Of a DNA stretch of 5,916 nucleotides, positions 1 to 5,883 are shown piece after piece. Below the pieces are notes generated by a model. The model was not told the DNA's origin. It ran no database searches and was given only the letters and a program-made list of their open reading frames with translations. Where the stretch lies: NCBI GenBank assembly GCA_902795625.1, contig CADBLW010000359.1, positions 1 through 5,916 on the forward strand, in the 5' to 3' direction. Each line of letters opens with the position of its first letter. Positions within the stretch are counted from its first letter, which is position 1. The position numbers and the translations under genes are program-made. Source of the DNA: an uncultured Lachnospiraceae bacterium. Its GTDB lineage: Bacteria > Bacillota > Clostridia > Lachnospirales > Lachnospiraceae.

Positions 1-80
1 CCCAAGAGGCTGAAGGGACACCCCTGGAAAGGGTGCAGGCCGTTAATAGCGGTGCGAGGGTTCAAATCCCTCCTTCTCCG
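1..80 (+). tRNA. tRNA-Ser (anticodon GGA), 5' end cut off by the window edge
   Basis: A class II tRNA with a long variable arm. The D-stem arms CCC (1-3) and GGG (15-17), the anticodon stem CACCC/GGGTG (19-23 and 31-35), a 7-base loop with GGA at 26-28, a variable arm with CCG/CGG, and the T arm GAGGG-TTCAAAT-CCCTC (56-72) are all visible. The 3' acceptor strand CTTCTCC is at 73-79 with discriminator G at 80. Anticodon GGA reads the serine codons UCC and UCU. About nine 5' bases (acceptor strand plus two linker bases) lie before the window. CCA is not encoded, so it must be added after transcription. Confidence 0.93.
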
Positions 81-86
81 TCACAA

Positions 87-128
87 AAACCCGGAAGGCG
101 AAATACCCTTTCGGGTTTGTTTATTTTT
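87..128 (+). terminator. Intrinsic terminator of the tRNA-Ser gene
   Basis: Outer arms AAACCCG (87-93) and CGGGTTT (112-118) pair perfectly. An inner AAGG/CCTT pairing extends the hairpin, and the T-rich run GTTTATTTTT follows at 119-128. It begins only seven bases after the tRNA, so it most likely ends the tRNA transcript and insulates the sigma-factor operon behind it. Confidence 0.8.
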
Positions 129-138
129 CGAGAAAAGT

Positions 139-176
139 TGTAACCCCCGGTGGGGATTTGTCGACATATGGGGTGA
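139..176 (+). promoter_or_regulatory. Candidate ECF-type promoter of the first sigma operon
   Basis: TGTAAC (139-144) is followed 15 bases later by GTCGAC (160-165) and then ATATGGGGTGA. ECF sigma factors commonly use an AAC-containing -35 element and a short -10 element containing GTC or CGT, which this resembles, and they often transcribe their own operon. The same arrangement (TGTAA, 15-16 bases, GT-x-G, then TAT-x-GGGTGA) recurs before the second sigma factor. No convincing vegetative -35/-10 pair was seen here. The start site is inferred. Confidence 0.42.
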
Positions 177-198
177 GAAGGCAAGAAAGGAGGCGCTT

Positions 199-777
199 AT
201 GACGGATGCGGAGATTGTGAAACTGTATCAAGACGGCGATGAAGCTGCGATCAAGGCGACGGCCGCGCGTTATCAAACTATGCTGATGCGTGTTGCGATG
301 CAGATCCTGAATGACAGGGAAGATGCGGAAGAGTGCGTGAACGACACGTATTTTGCTGCGTGGAACGCTGTAGCGGCCACAAATCCTTCGCACCTAGGAG
401 CGTTCCTGTGTCGGATCGTGCGCAAGAAGGCCATAGACAGGCTGAGAACCAATACCAGAAAGAAACGGTGTGGGCAGGAGTATTACATATCTTTGGAGGA
501 ACTTTCGGAAGTTCTCGAGGGGGATGAGACTCCGGAGAAAGCACTTGACGACGAACTTCTCACGGAAGCTATTCAGCGCTTTCTGAAGGATCAGACAGCG
601 GATGTCCGAAAACTGTTTTTGGGTAGATATTTCTGGTTTTGCCCGCTTAAGGAAGTCGCGAATTCCTGCGGCATGAGTGAGGCCAACGCAAAGACGGTTT
701 TGTTCCGCACCAGAAAGAAGTTGCGGGAATTTTTGGAAAAGGAGGGCTTCATGCCATGCAAAGCGAACAGTTGCTGA
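199..777 (+). CDS. ECF-type RNA polymerase sigma factor (sigma-70 family), first copy
   Basis: A 192-residue cytoplasmic sigma factor that would direct RNA polymerase to a small set of promoters. It has only regions 2 and 4, as in the ECF group: region 2 at about residues 10-85 with DREDAEECVND followed by AWN, an acidic linker at about 99-120, and region 4 at about 122-183 with a helix-turn-helix around KEVANSCGMSEANAKTV ending in RTRKKL. The ATG at 199 is chosen because AAAGGAGG (186-193) sits five bases upstream; the frame is open further upstream but only through the terminator and tRNA. It aligns without gaps to the sigma factor at 1910-2470 from residue 41 to the C-terminus. Its last 22 bases overlap the next gene, so the two are probably translationally coupled. 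It is probably controlled by that membrane partner and may activate its own promoter. Its regulon and signal are unknown. Confidence 0.92.
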   Translation: MTDAEIVKLYQDGDEAAIKATAARYQTMLMRVAMQILNDREDAEECVNDTYFAAWNAVAATNPSHLGAFLCRIVRKKAIDRLRTNTRKKRCGQEYYISLEELSEVLEGDETPEKALDDELLTEAIQRFLKDQTADVRKLFLGRYFWFCPLKEVANSCGMSEANAKTVLFRTRKKLREFLEKEGFMPCKANSC

Positions 778-1682
778 ATGCGTTGAATGATATTGATGAT
801 TCCCTGATCGAGGAGACCTATCCGTTCGAGCGGGAAGAGATTACAAAACCTGTGCTGCGGGTAGTATCCGGTGGCACCGGCAAAGGAGGTAAGCGAAAAA
901 TGCGAAAGTGCATTTTACTGATTGCGGTTTGTGCCGTATTGATGTTTGGCGGAGTTGTCGCGTATGCGGCAACCGGAGGGGGACTTTTGAACATTATCAG
1001 ACACAAGGGAACCGACGGAGACGGGGAGACAACGGTTGAGTACCAGCCGCTCGAGCAAACCGTGGTACCGATGTCCAACCTGCGCGGAGAGATCCAAAAC
1101 GCGCCGGCGGAGATCAAAAAACAGGTTGATGAGTTTAATGCGATACCGGAGATGGAACGGATGGCTTTAAACACCATGCCGGATGTATTGACGAAGCAGT
1201 TTGATACGTTGGAAGCGGCCATCGACTATATCGGATACGATCAGCTGAATTACCCGAAGCTCAACTATCCGATGGAAGATGTTCATATCGATATGCTGGG
1301 ATGCGAAACCGCGAACGGATATTCCCTGTCGACGATCACGCTGGATTCCATGCAGCAGTACCGCGAGGGTCCGATCCGTTTCTGCCAGACGATCGCTACG
1401 ATCTTCACGGAAAATGCAAATGCGTCGTCCGCAATGATCCTTGCGATGTCGGAGAAAGTGAAACTGGCCGAGGAGCAGCGTGTTGTTAACGGACGTACCT
1501 TCAGCATTCTGCATACGAGCGATCCGGATCCGTACAACGAAGGCGCTGAGGTGCTCGGCACGGAAGTATTTACAACCGACAACAATGTGGTATACCTGTT
1601 CCACATCTCCTATGATGAGGAAAACCGCGCCGACGCGGAAGCGGTGATCGAGGAGTGGATCAACAGCTTTTCCGGAAACTGA
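756..1682 (+). CDS. Single-pass membrane protein, probable anti-sigma factor for the first ECF sigma
   Basis: A 308-residue protein with a cytoplasmic N-terminus (1-51), a basic stretch (KGGKRKMRK, 43-51), one membrane segment (about 52-72) and a roughly 235-residue outer part. The role comes mainly from context: it follows and overlaps an ECF sigma gene, the usual place of anti-sigma factors. Its N-terminus (E4, L6, I13-D14-D15, E19) matches, residue for residue in spacing, that of the serpin fusion at 2467-4206. No ZAS zinc motif is present. The outer domain is not firmly recognised; the stretch FDTLEAAIDYIG (149-160) recalls the sensor-like C-terminal domains of other Bacillota ECF partners (DUF4367-like), but this is uncertain. 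ATG 756 follows GGAGGG at 741-746. An unusually strong ribosome-binding site inside the gene precedes in-frame Met49, so a shorter product is possible. A terminator lies 30 bases after the stop. Confidence 0.75.
   Translation: MQSEQLLNALNDIDDSLIEETYPFEREEITKPVLRVVSGGTGKGGKRKMRKCILLIAVCAVLMFGGVVAYAATGGGLLNIIRHKGTDGDGETTVEYQPLEQTVVPMSNLRGEIQNAPAEIKKQVDEFNAIPEMERMALNTMPDVLTKQFDTLEAAIDYIGYDQLNYPKLNYPMEDVHIDMLGCETANGYSLSTITLDSMQQYREGPIRFCQTIATIFTENANASSAMILAMSEKVKLAEEQRVVNGRTFSILHTSDPDPYNEGAEVLGTEVFTTDNNVVYLFHISYDEENRADAEAVIEEWINSFSGN
882..902 (+). promoter_or_regulatory. Internal Shine-Dalgarno and in-frame ATG inside the anti-sigma-like gene
   Basis: AAAGGAGGT (882-890) is a better ribosome-binding site than the one at the gene's annotated start. 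It is nine bases before an in-frame ATG (900-902, Met49). Translation from it would give a 260-residue protein opening with MRKC, a hydrophobic core and AYAA, that is, a signal-peptide-like start without the presumed sigma-binding tail. It could also be a chance result of encoding Lys-Gly-Gly-Lys. Confidence 0.45.
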
Positions 1683-1712
1683 GCGTTTTCATAACCGAAC
1701 AAAAGCATTCGA

Positions 1713-1749
1713 GGGTGTCACACCGGGAAGTGTGGCACCCTTTATTTTT
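1713..1749 (+). terminator. Intrinsic terminator closing the first sigma operon
   Basis: GGGTGTCACAC (1713-1723) pairs over 11 bp with GTGTGGCACCC (1730-1740), with one G-U pair and a six-base loop. TTTATTTTT follows at 1741-1749. It separates the first sigma/anti-sigma pair from the second operon, which therefore needs its own promoter. Confidence 0.92.
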
Positions 1750-1791
1750 CGCACTGTGCAGGAGCAAGCCCGCATCGTCGGTCGGTTTCGA

Positions 1792-1821
1792 TTTTCCGCG
1801 GAAAACTTTTCTTGCGGAAAA
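1792..1821 (+). promoter_or_regulatory. Perfect 14-bp palindrome plus extra half-site, candidate operator
   Basis: TTTTCCGCGGAAAA (1792-1805) is perfectly self-complementary. Its right half, GCGGAAAA, recurs at 1814-1821, sixteen bases further on. The pair lies just upstream of the promoter-like element of the second operon. This geometry suits a dimeric regulator with an auxiliary site. It is too short, and lacks a T tract, to be a terminator. No regulator can be named. Confidence 0.35.
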
Positions 1822-1832
1822 TTCTGTTTCGC

Positions 1833-1869
1833 TGTAAGATTCTGTCAGAAATGTTGTTTTATAGGGTGA
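1833..1869 (+). promoter_or_regulatory. Candidate ECF-type promoter of the sigma-serpin operon
   Basis: TGTAA (1833-1837) is followed after 15 bases by GTTG (1853-1856) and then TTATAGGGTGA (1859-1869). This matches the element before the first sigma gene, where TGTAA, 16 bases, GTCG and ATATGGGGTGA occur: 12 of 17 bases agree over the downstream block. A weaker vegetative-type alternative, TTGCGG-17-TAAGAT (1812-1840), overlaps it. Confidence 0.38.
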
Positions 1870-1909
1870 AACGAATATTCGCGATCAGGCTGCAGCCGGA
1901 GGTTTTAGC

Positions 1910-2470
1910 ATGGAGGATGAGCAAATCATTGATCTGTTCTTCCGAAGAGATCAGGGGGCGCTTCGGGAAACGGAGCGGAAATACAATCGGTACTTATACG
2001 CGGTAGCGCATCGGATCCTCGGGAACCACGAGGATTCCGAGGAGTGTGTTAATGATGCGCTTCTGTCGGCATGGAACACGATCCCTCCGCAGAGACCGTC
2101 GGTGTTGCGCATGTTTCTGGCGAGGTTCGTCCGCAATCATGCGATCAACAAAAGAAAGGCGTCGCTGACCGACAAGAGGGGCGGCGGCGAGGTTGCACTG
2201 GCCATCGAGGAACTGGAGGAATGCCTACCCGGCAATTCCGACACCGAGGCCGCTGTGCTGGCGGAGGAACTGTCTGAGATGATCCGCGCCTTTGTCCGGG
2301 GACTTCCGGAGAGGGAGGGCGACGTGTTCACGAGACGGTACTTCTTCACGGAGAGTGTGAAGGAGATCGCAGAAGGGTACGGGATGACGCAGAACAATGT
2401 GAGTGTCATGCTGAACAGGACGCGGAAGAAACTTAAGGAGCATTTGACGAAAGAAGGGTTGATACTATGA
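1910..2470 (+). CDS. ECF-type RNA polymerase sigma factor (sigma-70 family), second copy
   Basis: A 186-residue sigma factor with regions 2 and 4 only. Region 2 (about residues 10-82) carries NHEDSEECVND and AWN; region 4 (about 122-180) carries KEIAEGYGMTQNNVSVML followed by RTRKKL. Conserved blocks fall at the same residue numbers as in the sigma factor at 199-777 (EEC-V-N-D at 44-49, AWN at 54-56, GM at 158-159, RTRKKL at 170-175), so the two are paralogs, although clearly diverged. The ATG at 1910 follows GGAGG (1898-1902) by seven bases. Its stop overlaps the start of the serpin fusion in an ATGA (2467-2470), which indicates translational coupling and argues that the serpin fusion is its regulator. 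It may transcribe its own operon from the element at 1833-1869. Confidence 0.93.
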   Translation: MEDEQIIDLFFRRDQGALRETERKYNRYLYAVAHRILGNHEDSEECVNDALLSAWNTIPPQRPSVLRMFLARFVRNHAINKRKASLTDKRGGGEVALAIEELEECLPGNSDTEAAVLAEELSEMIRAFVRGLPEREGDVFTRRYFFTESVKEIAEGYGMTQNNVSVMLNRTRKKLKEHLTKEGLIL

Positions 2471-4206
2471 AACCGGAAGAGTTGTTTGATACTATGAGCG
2501 CGATCGACGACGATATCCTGGAGCGGAGCGAGCGGAACAAGATTTCCGGCGCTTCCGACAGCGCGTTGGCCGCGGGGGAGACAGCAGCAGGGGAGACGGC
2601 TGAGGCGAGGACAGACGCACAGGAAACTGCGGCGGGGGAGACGATCGCAAAGGTAACGTCCGTCAGAGAGACAACCGCTCAGGACGTTGATACCGGAAGG
2701 AAGAACACGGCGAAGAATACCGGCAGGATCATCCGCATCGCGGCTGCGCTGGCAGCTGTCGTGGCGGCAATTGTTGCCATTGTGATCCTCGGCCCGAAAA
2801 TGCTCGGCGGAACCGGGGAGAACGGTGCAGGAACGCCGACACCCGCGGTGACGATAGCCGCAGAGGGTGAGCATTACGGAATGACGGATGATGAAATCCT
2901 CATGGCAAGGTTTCTGCTTGAGAAGGCGTCGTATCCGGAGAAGGCGGAGCTTCCGGATTTCAACGATTACGTAAGAGCAGACGGAGAAGTGGATTATGAA
3001 GGGTTTGCAAAAGCCTACAACGAATGGGAAGAGAAGGCTTATGCCAACTTGGCGAATATCAAGATTGCCGACAGGGAACAGTCCCGGGCGGGAATCGCGG
3101 CTTTGGTCAACACAGGGCTTGCGCAGCTTCTGGCGGGTGAAGAGGGAACCAACCGCGTGTGTTCGCCGGCCAACCTCTATGTGGCGCTTGCTATGCTCGC
3201 GGAGACCGCGAACGGAAATTCACGGTCGCAGATACTGAACCTGCTGGGAGTGGAAAATATCGAGAAGCTTCGCGGACTTTCCGATGTGACATGGAATCTT
3301 CTGTACCGGAACAGCGGCGCGATGACGAGGATCCTCGCAAACTCTCTGTGGCTGCGGGATGACGACCGGATTTCCTACGTCAGCGCTACCATCCACAGAT
3401 TGGCCGAGACGTATCATGCCTCGACGTTCTGTGGGACCATGGGCTCCTCGGAGTATGATCAGGCGCTTCAGGCATGGCTTAACGAGCAGACGGGAGGCCT
3501 TCTGAAGGATTTCGTTGCAAACCAGAGCCTTGATCCCAACACTGCGCTGGCCCTCGCGACAACGATTTATTTTTCCGCGAAATGGGACGATGAGTTCGAC
3601 GGGGACAAAACCGAAAAGCAGGTGTTCCACGCGAAGTCCGGAGATGTTGAGCGTGATTTCATGCATCAGACGGACGATAACGGCGCATATTATACGGGGG
3701 ACCGGTTCGCCGCGGTTATCAGGCGTTTTGAGGGCGGACAGTTCGGCGATATGATCTTCTTTCTTCCGGACGAGGGAGTGAGTGCGGAGGAGCTTCTGAG
3801 CGATCCGCAGGTGTTGTCCCTTATCAACGCAACCGCGGGAACCGCGCAGTGCACCGTGCTCAAGATCAATTACGCAATCCCGAAGTTTGACGTGGCCTCG
3901 GATACGGACTTAAGCGACAGTCTCAAAAAACTGGGCGTAACGGATGTGTTCAACGAGGGGACCGCTGATTTTTCGTCGGTTGCCGAGAATTCCATCGGCA
4001 TGTACCTGAGCAAGGTCGATCACAGCGTGCGCGTCCTGATCGACGAGGAGGGTGTGAAGGCTGCTGCTTACACGGTCATGCCGCTTGCGGGGGCATTGCC
4101 TCCTTCCGAGGAGGAAGTGGATTTCGTGCTGGATCGGCCCTTCGTCTTTGCAATCCGATCGGAGACCGGTATCCCGCTGTTTGTGGGCGTCGTGGAGCTT
4201 CCGTGA
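2467..4206 (+). CDS. Membrane-anchored serpin fused to an anti-sigma-like cytoplasmic N-terminus
   Basis: A 579-residue protein in four parts. Residues 1-34 are cytoplasmic and share the E4, L6, I13-D14-D15, E19 pattern with the anti-sigma-like protein at 756-1682. Residues 35-74 are Thr-spaced pentapeptide repeats. Residues 88-108 are an Ala/Val/Ile membrane segment after basic residues (inside-out topology). Residues about 205-579 are a full-length extracellular serpin, preceded by an acidic spacer (about 137-204). Serpin marks include CSPANLYVALAMLAE (232-246), ATTIYFSAKW (364-373), the hinge DEEGVKAAAYTV (526-537), and a perfect fit to the serpin C-terminal signature at 553-563. Serpins trap serine or cysteine proteases by inserting the cleaved reactive loop into a sheet. 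The uncharged P14 Val and Ala at P12-P10 favour an inhibitor; Tyr at P9 is bulkier than usual. Counting from P15 Gly529, P1 falls at Ala543 (or Gly542), suggesting elastase- or subtilisin-like targets. The start overlaps the sigma gene by 4 nt. Serving as anti-sigma or protease sensor is inference; being a serpin is firm. Confidence 0.9.
   Translation: MKPEELFDTMSAIDDDILERSERNKISGASDSALAAGETAAGETAEARTDAQETAAGETIAKVTSVRETTAQDVDTGRKNTAKNTGRIIRIAAALAAVVAAIVAIVILGPKMLGGTGENGAGTPTPAVTIAAEGEHYGMTDDEILMARFLLEKASYPEKAELPDFNDYVRADGEVDYEGFAKAYNEWEEKAYANLANIKIADREQSRAGIAALVNTGLAQLLAGEEGTNRVCSPANLYVALAMLAETANGNSRSQILNLLGVENIEKLRGLSDVTWNLLYRNSGAMTRILANSLWLRDDDRISYVSATIHRLAETYHASTFCGTMGSSEYDQALQAWLNEQTGGLLKDFVANQSLDPNTALALATTIYFSAKWDDEFDGDKTEKQVFHAKSGDVERDFMHQTDDNGAYYTGDRFAAVIRRFEGGQFGDMIFFLPDEGVSAEELLSDPQVLSLINATAGTAQCTVLKINYAIPKFDVASDTDLSDSLKKLGVTDVFNEGTADFSSVAENSIGMYLSKVDHSVRVLIDEEGVKAAAYTVMPLAGALPPSEEEVDFVLDRPFVFAIRSETGIPLFVGVVELP
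2569..2673 (+). repeat. Seven tandem 15-bp units encoding Thr-ending pentapeptides
   Basis: Seven successive units of five codons encode AAGET, AAGET, AEART, DAQET, AAGET, IAKVT and SVRET (residues 35-69 of the serpin fusion), with Thr at every fifth position. At DNA level GC(G/A)GGGGAGAC occurs at 2572, 2587 and 2632, spaced 15 and 45 bases apart. The array lies in the cytoplasmic linker between the presumed sigma-binding tail and the membrane segment. The unit is a multiple of three, so copy changes would alter linker length without a frameshift. Confidence 0.8.
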
Positions 4207-4266
4207 GTGAGTTTAGTGTCAGCGGAGGATTGCCATTAGGCATGAGATCCGGAGGAGGGGGAAACG

Positions 4267-5709
4267 ATGAATAAGAAAGAGAAAACGGGAATCCGGCAGG
4301 ACAGCCGGGTTCGCAGAGCAGTGGCCGTGGCGGCGGTGATCGTCGCGGTGGGAGCGGCGGCAATGCTGCTGCGTTCGCGCTTATTTTCCGAAGAAAAAAA
4401 GAAAAACAACAGCACCGATACGGAAGCTGTACCAACGATCCCGCATGCGTCGGTGCCACCGATCACGATAACGCCGGATCCGCTGGCGGATTTCTGCCTG
4501 ACGGAGGCGTATTACCCGGAGGTCGAGAAGACCGCCTACGGGGGAAGCATTGACTACGACGCGAAGACGCAGGCGGAGAGAGGGCTGGCACGGTTCATTG
4601 AGGCGAGCCTGCCGGAGCTTTTGGCCGGCGAGGACGGCACCAACCGCGCCTGCGCACCGCTCAATATTTATCTGGCGCTCGGTATGCTCGCTGAGGTTAC
4701 GGACGGAAATACCCGCGCGCAGGTGCTGGAGGTTCTCGGCGCGGACAAGGCGTGGAAACTTCGAAAAATAGCCGACGAGGCGTGGAAGGCTGCATACCGG
4801 GACGACGGAAAGGTGACCAGTCTTCTGGGAAGCTCCCTGTGGCTTCGGGAGGGGGCGAAGATCATACCGTACGAGCTCAATCCCCTTGTCGTCCTCGCGG
4901 ACAGTTATCATGCTTCCACGTTCCGCGGACAAATGGGATCGGATGTCTATGATCAGGCGCTTCGAACCTGGATCAATGAGCAGACCGGAGGGCTGTTGAA
5001 GGAATCGGCAGAGCAGCTTAGCTTTGATGAAAAGACAATCCTCGCGCTGGCGACAACGGTGTATTTCCGGGTGCGATGGGAATCCGAATTTGCAAAATCG
5101 GCGACGGACCGGCAGGTGTTCCACACCCTGACCGGTGACAAAGAGTGTGATTTCATGCACGATTCGGAGAAGCGCAGATATTACGCGGGAGACCGGTTCA
5201 GCGCCGTGACATACGGCTTTGACGGCGTCAGTGCCGGCGACATGATCTTCTTCCTTCCGGATGAGGGCGTCGATGTGAAGGAGCTGCTGACGGACCCGCA
5301 GGTTATTTCCCTGCTCGGCAGCGGGCAGAATGTGCCGCAGTCTAAACTGCTGACGGTTAACAGTTCCGTTCCGAAGTTCGATATCCTCACGGACAATGCC
5401 GATCTGGCGGAATGCATGAAGAAACTCGGGATCACGGATGTTTTTCAGCCGGGAGTCGCTGATTTTTCGTCGCTGCTTGCGGAACCAGACGGAGCGTACC
5501 TGGATGGTGTGATGCACAGCGCGCGCGTCAAAATCGACGAGGAGGGTGTGGAAGCCGCGGCATACACGGTGATGATGACGGAAGGAGCAGCATTGCCTCC
5601 GGAGCCGGAGGAAATTGTCGACTTCGTTCTTGATCGGCCGTTCCTTTTTGCCATCCGCACGGACAACAGAATGACGCTGTTCGCAGGCATCGTGGAAAAT
5701 CCATCGTAA
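4267..5709 (+). CDS. Second membrane-anchored or secreted serpin, paralog without the anti-sigma tail
   Basis: A 480-residue protein with a basic N-terminus, one hydrophobic segment (about residues 18-35), a Pro/Thr-rich tether (about 50-72) and a serpin domain (about 105-480). It matches the upstream serpin along its length: LAGEDGTNRACAP, the SYHASTF and QALRTWINEQTGGLL blocks, ATTVYFRVRW, hinge DEEGVEAAAYTV (424-435), and a perfect serpin signature at 453-463. It lacks the cytoplasmic E-x-L/IDD tail and repeats, and has a shorter spacer before the serpin. The loop differs, with VMMTEGAALPP instead of VMPLAGALPP; P15 Gly427 puts P1-P1' at Ala441-Ala442, suggesting an elastase-type target. 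The hydrophobic segment is followed by basic residues (RSRLF, EEKKK), so it may be an uncleaved anchor. The lipobox cysteine is absent. GGAGGAGGGGG (4251-4261) gives a very strong start. The 60-base gap after the first serpin has no promoter or terminator, so it is probably cotranscribed and is the likely effector of the operon. Confidence 0.92.
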   Translation: MNKKEKTGIRQDSRVRRAVAVAAVIVAVGAAAMLLRSRLFSEEKKKNNSTDTEAVPTIPHASVPPITITPDPLADFCLTEAYYPEVEKTAYGGSIDYDAKTQAERGLARFIEASLPELLAGEDGTNRACAPLNIYLALGMLAEVTDGNTRAQVLEVLGADKAWKLRKIADEAWKAAYRDDGKVTSLLGSSLWLREGAKIIPYELNPLVVLADSYHASTFRGQMGSDVYDQALRTWINEQTGGLLKESAEQLSFDEKTILALATTVYFRVRWESEFAKSATDRQVFHTLTGDKECDFMHDSEKRRYYAGDRFSAVTYGFDGVSAGDMIFFLPDEGVDVKELLTDPQVISLLGSGQNVPQSKLLTVNSSVPKFDILTDNADLAECMKKLGITDVFQPGVADFSSLLAEPDGAYLDGVMHSARVKIDEEGVEAAAYTVMMTEGAALPPEPEEIVDFVLDRPFLFAIRTDNRMTLFAGIVENPS

Positions 5710-5714
5710 CAGAC

Positions 5715-5743
5715 TTGACATTTTACGACACCGGGACTATCAT
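5715..5743 (+). promoter_or_regulatory. Vegetative (sigma-A type) promoter of the FMN riboswitch transcript
   Basis: A consensus -35, TTGACA (5715-5720), then exactly 17 bases, then TATCAT (5738-5743) as -10. Transcription should start near 5750, just before the riboswitch P1 strand. The -35 begins five bases after the stop codon of the second serpin, so the riboflavin unit is packed directly against the serpin operon. Confidence 0.85.
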
Positions 5744-5751
5744 AGGGTTGA

Positions 5752-5856
5752 ACTTCGGGGCGGGGTGCAATTCCCCACCGGCGGTATAGCCCGCGAGCGC
5801 ACAGCGCAGAACCGGTTGGATTCCGGTGCCGACAGTACAGTCTGGATGGAAGAAGT
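5752..5856 (+). promoter_or_regulatory. FMN riboswitch (RFN element)
   Basis: The conserved RFN blocks appear in order: CTTCGGGGCGGGGTG (from 5753), GGCGGTATAGCCCGCGAG (5780-5797), and CCGACAGTACAGTCTGGAT (from 5829), ending GGAAGAAGT. P1 is closed by ACTTC (5752-5756) with GAAGT (5852-5856). FMN binding to this aptamer switches off riboflavin synthesis or uptake genes. The controlled gene starts beyond the window, so biosynthesis (rib operon) versus uptake (ribU-like) cannot be decided. Confidence 0.97.
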
Positions 5857-5883
5857 CGATTCTTTATTTGCTATGGATTCGAT

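Noticed and set aside
1..80. The tRNA-Ser 3' end as an attachment site of an integrated element
   Set aside because: No integrase and no second copy of the tRNA 3' end is present, and the tRNA's own terminator follows directly. Nothing in the window supports integration.
52..198. Upstream extension of the first sigma factor to an ATG at 52
   Set aside because: It would put coding sequence through the tRNA, its terminator and the candidate promoter. The ATG at 199 has a perfectly placed AAAGGAGG.
1812..1840. Vegetative promoter TTGCGG-17-TAAGAT before the second sigma gene
   Set aside because: Only three of six and four of six bases match consensus, and it overlaps the better-supported ECF-like element. 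Not excluded, but not strong enough to call.
1655..2006. Short + strand open frames across the gap between the two operons
   Set aside because: They run through the terminator, palindrome and promoter region, lack ribosome-binding sites and have no recognisable content.
2137..2874. A 245-residue open frame on the - strand across the sigma/serpin junction
   Set aside because: It overlaps two strongly supported + strand genes, and its composition (Ser, Arg and Cys rich) is typical of an antisense shadow.
4242..4274. A 10-codon open frame (ATG at 4242, TAA at 4272-4274) overlapping the start of the second serpin, possibly a leader peptide
   Set aside because: Its codons are mostly the GGAGGAGGGGG ribosome-binding site of the serpin (four glycines in a row), and its own Shine-Dalgarno is too far away. 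It is most likely chance.
4381..5721. A 446-residue open frame on the - strand opposite the second serpin
   Set aside because: It is antisense to a gene with unmistakable serpin motifs, has no recognisable domain, and is rich in Arg and His as expected of a shadow frame in GC-rich coding DNA.
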